NCBI GenBank assembly: GCA_945905735.1
Contig: CAMDQC010000023.1
Coordinates: forward strand, 1 to 46,372
Length of the DNA: 46,372 nt
DNA from: Prosthecobacter debontii
Lineage (GTDB): Bacteria > Verrucomicrobiota > Verrucomicrobiia > Chthoniobacterales > Chthoniobacteraceae
Reading direction: 5' to 3'
The position numbers and the translations under genes are program-made. Position 1 is the first letter of the stretch. Each line of letters opens with the position of its first letter. The notes under the pieces were generated by a model. It worked only from the letters and a program-made list of their open reading frames with translations, did no database searches and was not told the origin of the DNA. This document shows, piece by piece, positions 1 through 10,161 of this stretch.

Positions 1-27
1 AGTTCGAATAATGCGTTTGCTTCCAAT
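1..27 (-). CDS. 5' end of an unidentified gene leaving the window on the left
   Basis: On the minus strand a good Shine-Dalgarno (AAAGGAG, complement of 33-39) lies 5-6 bases before two alternative non-ATG starts. ATT at 27 would give M-G-S-K-R-I-I-R-T; TTG at 26 would give M-E-A-N-A-L-F-E. No ATG is available. An ATT start is the hallmark of infC (translation initiation factor IF-3), and a basic K-R-I-I-R N-terminus would be compatible, but nine codons cannot identify a gene. The TTG reading is equally possible. The 226 bases from here to the DUF1501 stop show no gene. They include an AT-richer stretch around 160-190 resembling a dispersed intergenic repeat. Confidence 0.35.
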
Positions 28-253
28 GGTGTCTCCTTTGGGTAGGCGTTTTCCTCTCCCGCGTCAGCGTAATTGTTCCCCCAAGAATCCGGCCCAGTTC
101 ATCAATGCCGTTCCTCTCTGAATCCCACTCTAAACAGCGGGGAGCCGGAAAGACTTCCAATTCTGTAAATCTGCGCAATCTGCGGACAACAATCGCGACG
201 ACGCGCCAATGCCGAAAACTCACGCGTCACACCTCCGCTACTCCCCATCCTTT

Positions 254-1666
254 TTACGCGATGATTTCCTTGATTGCTTTGCCGTGGTCGAGTTCGAGCC
301 GCTTGCGGCCGGGGACTTCGAGTTTGCGGGAGTCTAGGCCGAGCTGTTGCAGGATGGTCGCGTGGATGTCGGTGACGTAGTGGCGGTTTTCCACAGCGTG
401 AAATCCGATCTCGTCGGTCGCACCGTGGACAACGCCGCCGCGCAGTCCGCCGCCGGCCATCCATACGCTGAACCCGTAGATATGGTGGTCGCGGCCGTCG
501 CTGCCTTGCGAGCCGGGCGTGCGGCCAAACTCGGTGGCGAAAACGACGATCGTTTCTTCCAACAAGCCGCGCCGCTGGAGGTCTTCGAGCAGCGCGCCAA
601 CGGGCTGATCCACGGCGAGCGCGAGCTTTGTGTGATTCGCCTTCAGCCCGCCGTGCGCATCCCACGCGCCTGCGCCGCCGCCGCCGTGCTGGATCTGGAT
701 AAATCGCACGCCGCGCTCCACGAGCCGCCGGGCTGCGAGGAGCTGACTGCCGAACTCGCGGGTCGGGTCTTTGTCGAGACCGTAGAGCGCTTTTGTATCC
801 GCGCTTTCGCGTGAAAAATCGAGTGCTTCCGGCACGGAACGCTGCATCCGCCATGCGAGCTCGTATGAGGCCACGCGCGCGGCGAGTGCGGGGTCTTCGG
901 GATACGCCGCGCCCCGGAGCGTGTTCAATTCGCGGACGAGGCCCGCGCCAATTTCTCGGGCGACGGCGCTTTCCGCGCGGGCTGGTTTTGCAAACTCGAG
1001 CGGGTTTGCCGGGTCGATTCGCAGCGGCACGGCGTCGTGCGCAGGGCCGAGATAAAGGCCGTCGCGCTTGTTCCAATACTCGCGCGTGCCGATGGAAATA
1101 AACTGCGGGAGATTCTCGTTCAGACTGCCGAGCCCGTAGTGAACCCAGCCGCCGAGCGTGGGAAACTCACCATCAAGCATGTTGCGCCCGGTGTGAAATT
1201 GCGACTGCGCGCCGTGGTTGCTGTCTGTCGTGAACATCGAGCGGACGACGGCGATGCGGTCCACGTTGCGCGCGATGTTTGGAAACCAATCGCTGATCTC
1301 GATGCCGCTCTGCCCGTGCTTTTGAAAGCCGACCTGAAGCGGGAAAAGTTTGTTGCGCTGATTCCCGTTTGCGTCCGGAACGAGCAGTCGCTCCAGCGCG
1401 AGTTTCGCCGGGTCCTGCACGCCCGCAAACGGCGTGTCGGCGATGGTTTTGCCGGCATATTTGTTGAGCTCCGGCTTTGGGTCGAAGCTCTCCATGTGGC
1501 TTACGCCGCCATTCATAAAAAGCCAGATCACGCTCTTCGCCTTCGCGGGAAAATGCGGGATGCCGTTTGGCAAAGCGTGCGCCGCCGTGGCATCGCGATG
1601 CAGCAGCGAAGCGAGCGCGACGCCGGTGAGGCCCATCTCGGAAAAGAATTTGCGGCGGGTGATCAT
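254..1666 (-). CDS. DUF1501 domain protein, secreted (Tat), sulfatase-like fold
   Basis: The 470-residue protein belongs to the DUF1501 family, alkaline-phosphatase/sulfatase-superfamily relatives abundant in Planctomycetes and Verrucomicrobia. The N-terminus M-I-T-R-R-K-F-F followed by a hydrophobic stretch is a twin-arginine signal, so export in folded form is likely. Family landmarks include the [16 protein letters not shown] block near residue 50, the H-F-H-T-G-R-N-M-L segment and the C-terminal T-E-F-G-R-T-P block followed by D-H-H. It starts two bases after the stop of the upstream PSD1 gene, so the two form an operon. This pairing is very common in PVC bacteria, and a role in degrading sulfated or complex polysaccharides has been proposed for such pairs. 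The substrate is unknown. Confidence 0.93.
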   Translation of the reverse strand: MITRRKFFSEMGLTGVALASLLHRDATAAHALPNGIPHFPAKAKSVIWLFMNGGVSHMESFDPKPELNKYAGKTIADTPFAGVQDPAKLALERLLVPDANGNQRNKLFPLQVGFQKHGQSGIEISDWFPNIARNVDRIAVVRSMFTTDSNHGAQSQFHTGRNMLDGEFPTLGGWVHYGLGSLNENLPQFISIGTREYWNKRDGLYLGPAHDAVPLRIDPANPLEFAKPARAESAVAREIGAGLVRELNTLRGAAYPEDPALAARVASYELAWRMQRSVPEALDFSRESADTKALYGLDKDPTREFGSQLLAARRLVERGVRFIQIQHGGGGAGAWDAHGGLKANHTKLALAVDQPVGALLEDLQRRGLLEETIVVFATEFGRTPGSQGSDGRDHHIYGFSVWMAGGGLRGGVVHGATDEIGFHAVENRHYVTDIHATILQQLGLDSRKLEVPGRKRLELDHGKAIKEIIA

Positions 1667-1668
1667 TT

Positions 1669-4215
1669 TTATCGCAGTGTGACGAAGTCGTTGTGGTTCA
1701 AAAGTGCGTGGATGAATTGCGATCGCGCTTTCGCTTCATTTGTGGATGGGAGTGCTTTCCAGGCGGCGAGTGCGCGGGCGCTGGCGGCGAGTTCCGCTTC
1801 GCCCGGCGTGATGCCGAGAAGTTGCAGCCACGCTGCGCGAATGAACGCGGGTTCTTCCTGCGATGTCTTCGCGATGCGCACGGCGATTTTTTCAGCGGCG
1901 GTCTGGACGAGTGCGCTGTTGCTCATCGCGAGCGCCTGCTGTGGTACGATGCTTTGGTCGCGGCGGTAGCATTCTTTCACGCCTGCGCCGTCGAACGTCG
2001 TGAGGAAAAGATTTCGCTCATTGTTGGAGTGGAAGAAGTAAAGGCTGCGGCGCTTCGAGCCGTTTTGCGCGGACGCCGGAATGGAGGGTCCGCCGATTGT
2101 GGCGTCGAGTTCGCCGGCAAGCGCGAGCAGTGAATCGCGAATGACTTCGGCCTCGATTCGCTGCGGCGTGCGGCGCCAGAGCTGAAGATTGTCGGGGTCG
2201 CGCGCCGCGTTCGTCGCCGCTCCAGCGAGCGACGACGACATGCGGTATGCGGCGGAAGTGACGATGAGTCGGTGGATGCGGCGCATGTCCCAGCCGCTCT
2301 CGACGAGTTCGGAAGCAAGCCAGTCGAGCAGCTCGGGATGCGTGGGCGCCGCGCCTTTGCGTCCAAAGTCGAACGTCGTCGCCACGAGTGGCGTGCCCAT
2401 GTGGCGCGTCCAAATGTGGTTCACGGCGACGCGCGCGGTGAGCGGGTTGAGGGCATCGGTAATCCACGCCGCGAGCGCGGTGCGGCGCCCCGTGCTGGTC
2501 GTTCGGAACGCAATGTCCGGGTCGTCTTTGTCCGAGTTTTTGAATCGCGTCGGCGTCCATCGCGCACCAGAAAGCCGCACGAAACTGGCGTCGGGAGCCA
2601 GCGGTTTCGCGAGGAGTTTCTCCGCCGCCGCAGCCTTCTCCCGGCTTTGCGCTTGAACGACTGCGAGCCCTTGCTCGGCACGGATCGCGGCTTCGCGCTT
2701 TTCTTTTACATCGGCAGCTCCGGACCACTCCGCGCGCATCGCTTCCGAGCGCTTGATGACGCTCTCAAGCCGTGCAGCCGCAATCGCCGCCGCTGTCTCC
2801 GCGTCGGCGAGTGTCGGGTTTCCCGCCGTGACCGCGCCTCTCGCTTGACCCGCAGCAGCCTCGGCTTCCGCGAGTTTCTTTCGCGCTTCTGCGATGTGAG
2901 ATTCCAGCACCCACGGCTGACGCTCGGGTTGCGCGGATTCGATGGGCAGCGCCACGCTGGAAAATTTCAACGCCCCGAGTGAAAGAAGCGCGGGAACTCC
3001 GGGCGCGATCGCCGCAGACTTGTCGGGCCTGCTTTCCTCGCCGCGGATGTAGCGAAACGTCGGCTCGTCGGGCGCACCGTCGAACACGCGCGGGACGCCG
3101 TCTTTTGCAAAATCCGTCTCGCCCGGCACAGCATCGAGCCGCACGTGCAGCGGCTCAAAAAATGCCCGCATCCGATAATAGTCCGCCTGCGAAATCGGGT
3201 CGTATTTGTGGTCGTGGCACTTCGCGCAGTTCATCGTCAGCCCCACGAGCCCCTTGCTCACATGCTCGACGGTGTCCTCCATCCAAGGATTGCGGTTGAA
3301 GAGAAAAAAATCGCGGGCGAGAAATCCCGTCGCGCGCAGCTTCTGCGGGTCTGCGGGATACAGCTCATCGGCGGCGAGCATCTGCCGCAGCATCTCGTCG
3401 TAGGGCACGTTTGCATTGAGCGATTCCACGATCCAATCGCGCCAATGCCACATGTGTTTCTGGCTGTTGCGGAGCTGGTCGTTGAGCCCCCACCAATCGC
3501 TGTAGCGCCAAACATCCATCCAGTGCCGCGCCCAGCGTTCGCCGTGGCGCGGGTCAGCGAGCAGCCGGTCCACCGCGGCGTCATACCATTTCCCCGAATC
3601 ATCGTTCTCCGATGCCGCGATTTCCTGCTCGCTCGGTGGAAGACCCACAAGGTCCAGCCACAATCGTCGCACGAGCACTTCGCGCGGAACTTCCGCAGCG
3701 GGCGTGAGGCCGTGTCTTTCGTGCTGTTTTGAAATGAACGCATCGATCGGATTGCGCACCCAAGCAGCATTCGCGGCTGTCGGAACCACCGGTTTTTTCC
3801 TCGCGCGGAAAGCCCAATGTTCACGCGCATCCTGCTCGGGCTTTTCGTCTGCGGGTGCGTGCGCTCCGGCAGCGATCCAGTCGCGAAGGAGCTTCACCTG
3901 CGCCGCGGAAAACGGCTCGCCCTCGTGCTCCGGCGGCATCCGATCGTCCAGCTCGGTAGTCGTGATGCGGTCGAGCATTACGCTTTTTGCCGCATCGACG
4001 ACGCTGAACGCAGCGCCGGAGTCGCCGCCATTTTTCATGAGAGCGACCGTATCGAGACGCAGCCCACCCTTTTGCTTCAGCGCACCGTGACACGCGTAGC
4101 ATCGCTCCTGTAAGAGCGGCTTGATGTCCCGCATGTAGTCCACTTCACCCCGCGCATTGCCTGCGCCGAGCACCGCGACGATGCCGGCCTTCAAGACATA
4201 CGAATGGAATTTCAT
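1669..4215 (-). CDS. PSD1 protein: planctomycete cytochrome c + DUF1549 + DUF1553
   Basis: I place the start at ATG 4215 because it begins a plausible signal peptide ([10 protein letters not shown]). An in-frame upstream start at 4293 would add an unlikely 26-residue leader. The mature protein opens with a haem-binding C-Y-A-C-H motif at residues 39-43, followed by the DUF1549 region (the [10 protein letters not shown] block) and a second C-A-K-C-H-D-H motif. A charged alanine-rich segment precedes DUF1553, which has the N-H-I-W and S-A-A-Y-R blocks. A likely role is a periplasmic c-type haem partner of the co-transcribed DUF1501 protein. A GGCGGA-T-TCCGCC palindrome at 4232-4244 lies just upstream of the start and could be regulatory. 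Confidence 0.92.
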   Translation of the reverse strand: MKFHSYVLKAGIVAVLGAGNARGEVDYMRDIKPLLQERCYACHGALKQKGGLRLDTVALMKNGGDSGAAFSVVDAAKSVMLDRITTTELDDRMPPEHEGEPFSAAQVKLLRDWIAAGAHAPADEKPEQDAREHWAFRARKKPVVPTAANAAWVRNPIDAFISKQHERHGLTPAAEVPREVLVRRLWLDLVGLPPSEQEIAASENDDSGKWYDAAVDRLLADPRHGERWARHWMDVWRYSDWWGLNDQLRNSQKHMWHWRDWIVESLNANVPYDEMLRQMLAADELYPADPQKLRATGFLARDFFLFNRNPWMEDTVEHVSKGLVGLTMNCAKCHDHKYDPISQADYYRMRAFFEPLHVRLDAVPGETDFAKDGVPRVFDGAPDEPTFRYIRGEESRPDKSAAIAPGVPALLSLGALKFSSVALPIESAQPERQPWVLESHIAEARKKLAEAEAAAGQARGAVTAGNPTLADAETAAAIAAARLESVIKRSEAMRAEWSGAADVKEKREAAIRAEQGLAVVQAQSREKAAAAEKLLAKPLAPDASFVRLSGARWTPTRFKNSDKDDPDIAFRTTSTGRRTALAAWITDALNPLTARVAVNHIWTRHMGTPLVATTFDFGRKGAAPTHPELLDWLASELVESGWDMRRIHRLIVTSAAYRMSSSLAGAATNAARDPDNLQLWRRTPQRIEAEVIRDSLLALAGELDATIGGPSIPASAQNGSKRRSLYFFHSNNERNLFLTTFDGAGVKECYRRDQSIVPQQALAMSNSALVQTAAEKIAVRIAKTSQEEPAFIRAAWLQLLGITPGEAELAASARALAAWKALPSTNEAKARSQFIHALLNHNDFVTLR

Positions 4216-4478
4216 GTTAGTGAGTGGAAAGTGGCGGATTCCGCCCGAGCTATCCATACAACCGGAACGCTCGTTCACATCTTTGGGGGGCATTTTGATG
4301 AGTGGTCAGCCTGTTGCCCGCCCGCAGAAACGTTCAAGTCGTCCCGAGTGAATGCACTGAGCTTTGTGAAGCCCTGATTGATGCCACGTTCCTCTAGTCG
4401 CGCCGCTTTCGCCAAGACCCAAACCCCATGAATCAGATTTTGATACGGTTTTACCCGGCGGCGACGGCATTTAGCCCT

Positions 4479-5498
4479 TCAATCGCGACGTTCGGGATTA
4501 ATCACACCCAAACCAACGAGGCGGAGGTTCGGGTCTATGTCGGAGGTCAGCGGGCTGGTTTCGCCAGCGGCGAGGCGGAGGGTGGCGACGTAGCCAATCA
4601 TGGCGGCGTTGTCGGTGCAGAGTGTCGGGTCGGCGAGGAGGAGGTGGAGGTTTTCTTTTTCGCAGGCGGTGGTGAGTTTTTCGCGGAGGCGTGTGTTGCA
4701 GCTTACTCCGCCGCTGATGGCGATGGTGTCGCGTCCGGTGGCGTGGGCGGCGCGGATGGTTTTGGCGATGAGGACGTCCACGATGGCTTCTTGGAATGAG
4801 GCGCAGATGTCGGCGAGGGGAGTTTCGGCGAGCTTCGGGAGGAGGTAGCGGACGCTGGTTTTGAGCCCGCTGAAGCTGAATGCGAAATCGTCGCTGTGGA
4901 GCATGGAGCGGGGGAAATCTATGGCCTTCGGGTTCCCATCGCGGGCGATGCGGTTGACGTTTGGGCCGCCGGGGTAGGGGAGGCCGAGGAGCTTGCCGAC
5001 TTTGTCGAACGCTTCGCCTGCGGCGTCATCCACCGTCTGGCCGAGGAGCCGGTAGTTCGCGGTCGCTGTAATATCCACGAGCATCGTGTGGCCGCCGCTG
5101 ACGATGAGGCCGACTGCGGGGCGCGGCCCACCTTTGCCAAAAAACGGGGAGAGGAGGTGCCCTTCCATGTGGTTGACGGCGAGGAAGCGCTTGCCAAAGC
5201 CGACGGCCAGCCCCTTGGCGACGGACATGCCGAGCATGAGCGAGGTAGCGAGGCCGGGGCCGCGCGTGGCGGCAAAGGCGTCCACCTCGGCGAGCGAGAT
5301 GCCTGCTTTGGAAAGTGCGGCATCGAGCGTGGGGCGGAGCATGACGAGGTGGCTGCGCGAGGCGACTTCCGGGACGACGCCGCCGGTGGCTGCGTGGAGG
5401 GCGATTTGTGAGGCGACTTCGCTGGCGAGAAGTGTGTCGTCGCGGAGGATGGCGACAGCGGTTTCGTCGCACGAACTTTCGAGTGCGAGGACGGTCAC
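4479..5498 (-). CDS. tsaD: tRNA N6-adenosine threonylcarbamoyltransferase TsaD
   Basis: TsaD (Kae1/YgjD family) transfers the threonylcarbamoyl group from threonylcarbamoyl-AMP to A37 of ANN-decoding tRNAs, acting with TsaB and TsaE in the cytoplasm. The 339-residue length is standard. The N-terminal L-A-L-E-S-S-C-D-E-T-A signature and the metal-binding N-H-M-E-G-H (His110, His114) are intact, as are the V-S-G-G-H-T and C-T-D-N-A-A-M-I-G-Y motifs. The start is GTG at 5498, overlapping the ctpA stop as GTGA, which implies translational coupling. tsaE and tsaB are elsewhere in this window (39464-40467). The 263 bases after the gene, up to 4215, contain no gene and only weak promoter-like sequence for the PSD1-DUF1501 pair. 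Confidence 0.97.
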   Translation of the reverse strand: MTVLALESSCDETAVAILRDDTLLASEVASQIALHAATGGVVPEVASRSHLVMLRPTLDAALSKAGISLAEVDAFAATRGPGLATSLMLGMSVAKGLAVGFGKRFLAVNHMEGHLLSPFFGKGGPRPAVGLIVSGGHTMLVDITATANYRLLGQTVDDAAGEAFDKVGKLLGLPYPGGPNVNRIARDGNPKAIDFPRSMLHSDDFAFSFSGLKTSVRYLLPKLAETPLADICASFQEAIVDVLIAKTIRAAHATGRDTIAISGGVSCNTRLREKLTTACEKENLHLLLADPTLCTDNAAMIGYVATLRLAAGETSPLTSDIDPNLRLVGLGVINPERRD

Positions 5499-6775
5499 TG
5501 CGGCTTGCGGGACTGGAAGACGAGGACGCCCTTGAGCGCATCCACGGCGCGGTCGAGCTGGGTGTCGCGGAAGTTCGCGAGGTCTTTCTTTTTCTGCTCC
5601 TCGGTAAGGTCTTCGCGGCGGGAGAGCATGAGCTGGCGCTCTTGCTCGGGCGTCATGGTGGCGCGGATGGTGGGGATGATGCCGTGCTCGTGGATGACTT
5701 GGTGGCTGGGCGTATAATACTTCGCCGTAGTGAGGCGGATGGCTGAGCCGTCGGGCATGGGGACGACGCTCTGCACGCTGCCTTTCCCGAAACTCGTCTC
5801 GCCGACGATGATGGCGCGGTTGGTGTCTTTGAGCGCGCCTGCTGCGAGTTCGCTGCCGCTGGCGCTGCCAAAATTGATGAGCACAGCGAGTGGGTAGTTC
5901 TGTTTGCGGCGTAGGCCCGCGTTGGACATTTTGTACTTGGTCTTCTGTGAGATCGCGCGGCCTTCGGTCGTGCAGACGATGGTCTCGGGCGGCAGGAACA
6001 TCCCGGCGGTGTCCACGGCTGTCTGAATGAGCCCGCCGGGGTTGTAGCGGAGATCAATGACGAGCGCCTGCATCCCTTTCTTTTCCAGCTCATCCACCTT
6101 TTTCGCCAGCTCCTCGGAAGTCGGCGCGTTAAACTGCGTGATGCGGACGTAGCCGATTTTCGCATCGGGTGCGCTGGCGTCTGTGGGGAGGATTTTCGCG
6201 TCCTTCACGCTCCACACTTTGATGATCTCGCGGGTGAGGTCGAACTCTTTGATCTCCTTGGTCCCAGGGCGCAAGATGGTCAGGATGACGTGCGTGCCCA
6301 CGGTGCCGCGCAGCTTCTCGGAGGCGTCGTTGAGGTCCATCTTCTCGGTGCTCTTGCCGTCAATCTTGATGAGCTGATCGCCCGGCAAGAGGCCCGCCTT
6401 GAAGCCGGGGGAGTCCTCCATCGGCGAGACGATGATGAGGTCGCCGTTACGCTCGGTGACGTGGATGCCGAGGCCGCCGAAGTGGCTGTCGGTCATCTCC
6501 TTCATGTCCGTGAAATTCGCGGGCTCCATGTATTGCGAATGAGGGTCGAGGCTCTGCAACATCCCGCGCAACGCAGCGCGGGTGAGCGCTTCGTAGTTCA
6601 CCTTCTTTTCATCCACATAGTCTTTGCGGATGAGCTGCATGGCCTTCGCGAGCACTTTGATCTGCTCGTAAGGAGAATCGGGATCGCCCTCGGCGGCAGG
6701 CTCCTCTTGCCCAAAGGACGGGCAGAGCGGCAAAGCGAACGCGGCGAGCAAAGTGAAGGCTGGACGGAGTTTCAT
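5495..6775 (-). CDS. S41 family carboxyl-terminal processing peptidase
   Basis: A 426-residue CtpA/Prc-type serine protease that cleaves proteins near their C-termini in the periplasm. It has an N-terminal signal peptide (about residues 1-22) and a PDZ domain at about 98-175, including G-L-G-I-H-V and the G-L-L-P-G-D-Q-L-I-K-I-D-G carboxylate-binding region. The S41 catalytic domain contains the serine region G-S-A-S-G-S-E (303-309) and the lysine in S-F-G-K-G-S-V-Q (Lys331), a Ser-Lys dyad. The R-Y-N-P-G-G motif precedes them. The gene overlaps tsaD by four bases and is divergent from the large PSD1 gene at 6908. Confidence 0.95.
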   Translation of the reverse strand: MKLRPAFTLLAAFALPLCPSFGQEEPAAEGDPDSPYEQIKVLAKAMQLIRKDYVDEKKVNYEALTRAALRGMLQSLDPHSQYMEPANFTDMKEMTDSHFGGLGIHVTERNGDLIIVSPMEDSPGFKAGLLPGDQLIKIDGKSTEKMDLNDASEKLRGTVGTHVILTILRPGTKEIKEFDLTREIIKVWSVKDAKILPTDASAPDAKIGYVRITQFNAPTSEELAKKVDELEKKGMQALVIDLRYNPGGLIQTAVDTAGMFLPPETIVCTTEGRAISQKTKYKMSNAGLRRKQNYPLAVLINFGSASGSELAAGALKDTNRAIIVGETSFGKGSVQSVVPMPDGSAIRLTTAKYYTPSHQVIHEHGIIPTIRATMTPEQERQLMLSRREDLTEEQKKKDLANFRDTQLDRAVDALKGVLVFQSRKPQ

Positions 6776-6853
6776 CGGCGCGCACCGTAACAGCGCGCGC
6801 GACTTTGGGAAGCGGGGAGTCGGAACGCCCGGAATTTCTCTGGATATTGCCTG

Positions 6854-6881
6854 TTGATTTTCCCTAGTGGGGGGCTAAAAA
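6854..6881 (+). promoter_or_regulatory. Possible sigma-70-like promoter for the 6908 gene
   Basis: TTGATT (6854-6859) and TAAAAA (6876-6881) are separated by 16 bases in the 132-base divergent region between ctpA and the 6908 gene. The -10 match is moderate and no Shine-Dalgarno follows. This is pattern matching only. Confidence 0.3.
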
Positions 6882-6907
6882 ATGCTCACGAACCCGCTTC
6901 TAAAACT

Positions 6908-9900
6908 ATGAACCATCGCACACTTCTCGTCGGAATGATCGCTGCCGCAACGCCTGTATTCGCTGCGGACCCGACCAAAGAACAGCTCGACTTTTTCGAG
7001 CAAAAAGTCCGCCCATTGCTCGCCAACAACTGCTACTCTTGCCACAGCATCGAGCAGGGCAAAAGCAAGGGCGGCTTCACGCTCGACACCGCTGCTGCTG
7101 CACGCAAAGGCGGCGACACCGGCCCCGGCGTGGTCCCCGGCGATCCATCGAAATCGCTCATCTACGTAGCGATAACTTACAAAAACGAAGACATGCAGAT
7201 GCCGCCGTCAAGCAAAGGCGGGAAGATGAAGCCCGAGGAACTCGCCATCATCGAGCAATGGATCAAAATGGGCGCACCAGACCCGCGTAAGGAAGCAGCG
7301 AAGTCTGCTAAACTCAGCGGCATGACGGATAAAGCCCGCGCGCATTGGGCCTTCCAGCCGATGAAGCACTACAAATCCATCCCCATCCCAAAGGTGAAAA
7401 ACCCAGGGTGGGTGCGGACGCCGATTGACAGCTTCATCATGGAGAAGCTCGATGCCAACAACATCATCCCCGTGGACCCCGCAGGCAAAGAGATGCTCCT
7501 CCGCCGCGCATACTACGACCTCATCGGCCTCCCGCCGAGCCCCGCAGAGATCGAAGCGTTCGCCCAAGACGCCACACCGAACGCATGGGGGAAAGTCATA
7601 GATACGCTGCTCGCCTCACCCCACTACGGCGAGCGCTGGGGCCGTCACTGGTTGGATTCCGCACGCTACGCCGATACCATCGGCGGCGACGCAAACACCA
7701 ACAACGGACGCACCGACTACCGCTACGCGCACGCTTGGACCTACCGCGATTACGTCATCCGCGCATTCAACGAAGACAAGCCCTACAACCAGTTCATCCT
7801 CGACCAACTCGCGGCAGATTTCGTTTACCCGCTCAAAAAGGCCGGAGCAGCAACCGCGACCGCCGCGACCAATGGAGGCAAGACGGACCTCTCCAAAGTG
7901 GACCTCTCCAAGCTCGACCCGCTTGGCCTCAACAAAGGCGCAGGCAGCGGAGTAAAACCCGCCGCAGCGCCCGCAGCCCCAACCGCACCAAAAGCCGATC
8001 CCAAAAACGCTCCAGCCATGTCTGGCGGCGACTCGATGATGGCCATGAACGGCGACTCTATGATGATGGGCGGCGGCACCGCCAGCGGCCCCTCCGAGAG
8101 CTACCTCCCCGGCCACCCGAATCTCGCGGCCCTCGGCTTTCTCACCGTCGGCGAACGCTTCAACAATAATAACGACAACATTGATGACCGCATCAACGTC
8201 GTCTCCAAGGCGTTCTTCGGCCTCACCGTCTCGTGCGCCCGCTGCCACGACCACATGTTCGACCCCATCTCGATGAAGGACTACTACGCCCTACACGGCA
8301 TCTTTAACTCCAGCACCGAGCCCACGCAAAAACCTCTCATCGCACCACCCAACGCCGCGCAATTTGCCGACTACGAAGCGAAGAAAAAGATCGTCGAAAA
8401 AGAAAACCGCGAAATTTACTACCGCGAAGTCGAGCACTGGCTCGGCCTCTTCGCCAGCAAGCCCGGCAAATACCTCGAGGCCGGTCTGCTCCGCCGCGAC
8501 CGCTCGGAAAACGCCCAACTCGCCCGCCAATCGCTCATCGAAAAAGAACAGCTCGACGTGATTCTCGCGAACTTCTACGAGCGCGTGCTCAACGGCAACA
8601 ACCGCGTTTTTGGCCCCATGAGCGAGTTCAAAGACGTGAAGCGCAGCGAGTGGAGCACCCACTCGCCGCTCGTCCTGAAGGAAATCCGCCTTAGCAACCG
8701 CTACAACCCCATCATCGCCAAAGCCCTCGAAGCCGCGAAGCCCGGCTCAATGGAGCAAGTCATCGGCGTTTACCAAAGCATCCTCGCGCAATACGCCGCG
8801 AAAATGCCCGGCTACGTGAAAGCGTTCCAAGCCGCCACTGGCGACAAAATCGAAGGCTTCACCCCCGACGAAATCGAAATCATGAACGGCCCCTTCATGC
8901 TCACCACCGGGCCGAAAGCCTCGATGGATTGGATTCGCGATGCCACAGGCGGCTGGGCCGTCCAGATGACAGGCCGCGCCCGCTTCGTCTTCGCCAAGAT
9001 GAACGAACTCGACCTCACCCACCCCGGCGCACCAAAGCGCGCCATGGTCATGCTCGACAAAGAGCGCCCCTCCGACTCCAACATCCTCCTCCGCGGCCAA
9101 GCGGGCACTCCCGGCGACAAAGTAGAGCGCCGCTTCCTCGACATCCTCTCGCCCAACCACGTAGGCAAAGCATACCCCCGCACCAGCAGCGGCCGCCTCG
9201 AACTCGCGAAATCCATCGCCAACAAAGACAACCCTCTCACCTCCCGCGTCCTCGTCAACCGCGTCTGGATGCACCACTTCGGCGAAGGCTTCGTCCGCAC
9301 GCCCGACGACCTCGGCGTGATGAGTGAGAAGCCCTCGCACCCCGAGCTTATAGACTTCCTCTCAAGCTGGTTCGTGGATGAAACCGCAGGCAACTGGAGC
9401 ATCAAACGCCTCCACAAATTCATCATGATGTCCAACGTCTATCAGCTCAGCAGCAAAGGCACCGAGCGCCAAATGGCCGAATACCCAGCCAAAGACCCAG
9501 ACAACCGCCTCCTCTGGCGTGCAAATATCCGCCGTCTGGAATTTGAGTCCATCCGCGACTCGCTCCTCGTTTTCTCTGGCCGTCTAGACCGCACACTCGG
9601 CGGGCAACCCGTGAACATCACCGACGAGCCCTACATCTACCGCCGCTCCGTCTATGGCTACATTGACCGTGGCAACGTGCCCGAGCTGATGAGCAACTTC
9701 GACTTCGCAGACCCCGATATGCCCAACTCGAAACGCACCGCAACCATTGTCCCGCAGCAGGCGCTATTCATCATGAACAGCCCGATGGCCATTGATGTCG
9801 CCCGCCGAGTCATCGCACGGCCCGAAGTAAAAAATGAGGGTGCCGATCAACGCAAAATCTTCGCCATCTACCGCATCCTCTTCCAGCGCCAACCGACCCC

Positions 9901-10156
9901 CTCAGAGTTGGCGCTCGGCAGAGCATTTGTCTTCAACGAATCCAAAAAGCAGCCAGAAATTGACGCGATGGCTCCCGAGATGATGAAGAAGAACGCCGCC
10001 GTGAAAAAGCGGATCGAAGACCGCCGTGGCCGCGACAATGACGCCTTGATGACCATTATCAACGATGGCGACATCATCGAACGTCGCCCGCTCTCCATTT
10101 GGGAATCCTACGCACACGCAATCCTCTTCTCAAACGAGTCGGCCTACGTGAACTAA
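6908..10156 (+). CDS. PSD1-type protein: CxxCH cytochrome + DUF1549 + DUF1553, with Met-rich insert
   Basis: The start at ATG 6908 gives a clean signal peptide (M-N-H-R-T-L-L-V-G-M-I-A-A-A). An N-terminal haem motif C-Y-S-C-H is followed by DUF1549 (Y-D-L-I-G-L-P-P-S-P block), a second C-A-R-C-H-D-H motif, and C-terminal DUF1553 (N-R-V-W-M-H-H-F-G, S-N-V-Y-Q-L-S-S). At 1082 residues it is longer than the paralogue at 1669-4215. Part of the extra length is a low-complexity Ala/Pro/Lys insert at roughly residues 310-395. This contains an unusual Met-rich stretch (371-388, M-S-G-G-D-S-M-M-A-M-N-G-D-S-M-M-M). No DUF1501 partner follows; pyrF is convergent six bases away. It is probably exported and haem-binding, with unknown substrate. 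Confidence 0.9.
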   Translation: MNHRTLLVGMIAAATPVFAADPTKEQLDFFEQKVRPLLANNCYSCHSIEQGKSKGGFTLDTAAAARKGGDTGPGVVPGDPSKSLIYVAITYKNEDMQMPPSSKGGKMKPEELAIIEQWIKMGAPDPRKEAAKSAKLSGMTDKARAHWAFQPMKHYKSIPIPKVKNPGWVRTPIDSFIMEKLDANNIIPVDPAGKEMLLRRAYYDLIGLPPSPAEIEAFAQDATPNAWGKVIDTLLASPHYGERWGRHWLDSARYADTIGGDANTNNGRTDYRYAHAWTYRDYVIRAFNEDKPYNQFILDQLAADFVYPLKKAGAATATAATNGGKTDLSKVDLSKLDPLGLNKGAGSGVKPAAAPAAPTAPKADPKNAPAMSGGDSMMAMNGDSMMMGGGTASGPSESYLPGHPNLAALGFLTVGERFNNNNDNIDDRINVVSKAFFGLTVSCARCHDHMFDPISMKDYYALHGIFNSSTEPTQKPLIAPPNAAQFADYEAKKKIVEKENREIYYREVEHWLGLFASKPGKYLEAGLLRRDRSENAQLARQSLIEKEQLDVILANFYERVLNGNNRVFGPMSEFKDVKRSEWSTHSPLVLKEIRLSNRYNPIIAKALEAAKPGSMEQVIGVYQSILAQYAAKMPGYVKAFQAATGDKIEGFTPDEIEIMNGPFMLTTGPKASMDWIRDATGGWAVQMTGRARFVFAKMNELDLTHPGAPKRAMVMLDKERPSDSNILLRGQAGTPGDKVERRFLDILSPNHVGKAYPRTSSGRLELAKSIANKDNPLTSRVLVNRVWMHHFGEGFVRTPDDLGVMSEKPSHPELIDFLSSWFVDETAGNWSIKRLHKFIMMSNVYQLSSKGTERQMAEYPAKDPDNRLLWRANIRRLEFESIRDSLLVFSGRLDRTLGGQPVNITDEPYIYRRSVYGYIDRGNVPELMSNFDFADPDMPNSKRTATIVPQQALFIMNSPMAIDVARRVIARPEVKNEGADQRKIFAIYRILFQRQPTPSELALGRAFVFNESKKQPEIDAMAPEMMKKNAAVKKRIEDRRGRDNDALMTIINDGDIIERRPLSIWESYAHAILFSNESAYVN

Positions 10157-10161
10157 TCGGT

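Noticed and set aside
102..1076. 324-codon Arg/Pro-rich frame overlapping DUF1501
   Set aside because: Arg-rich out-of-frame translation typical of a GC-rich shadow.
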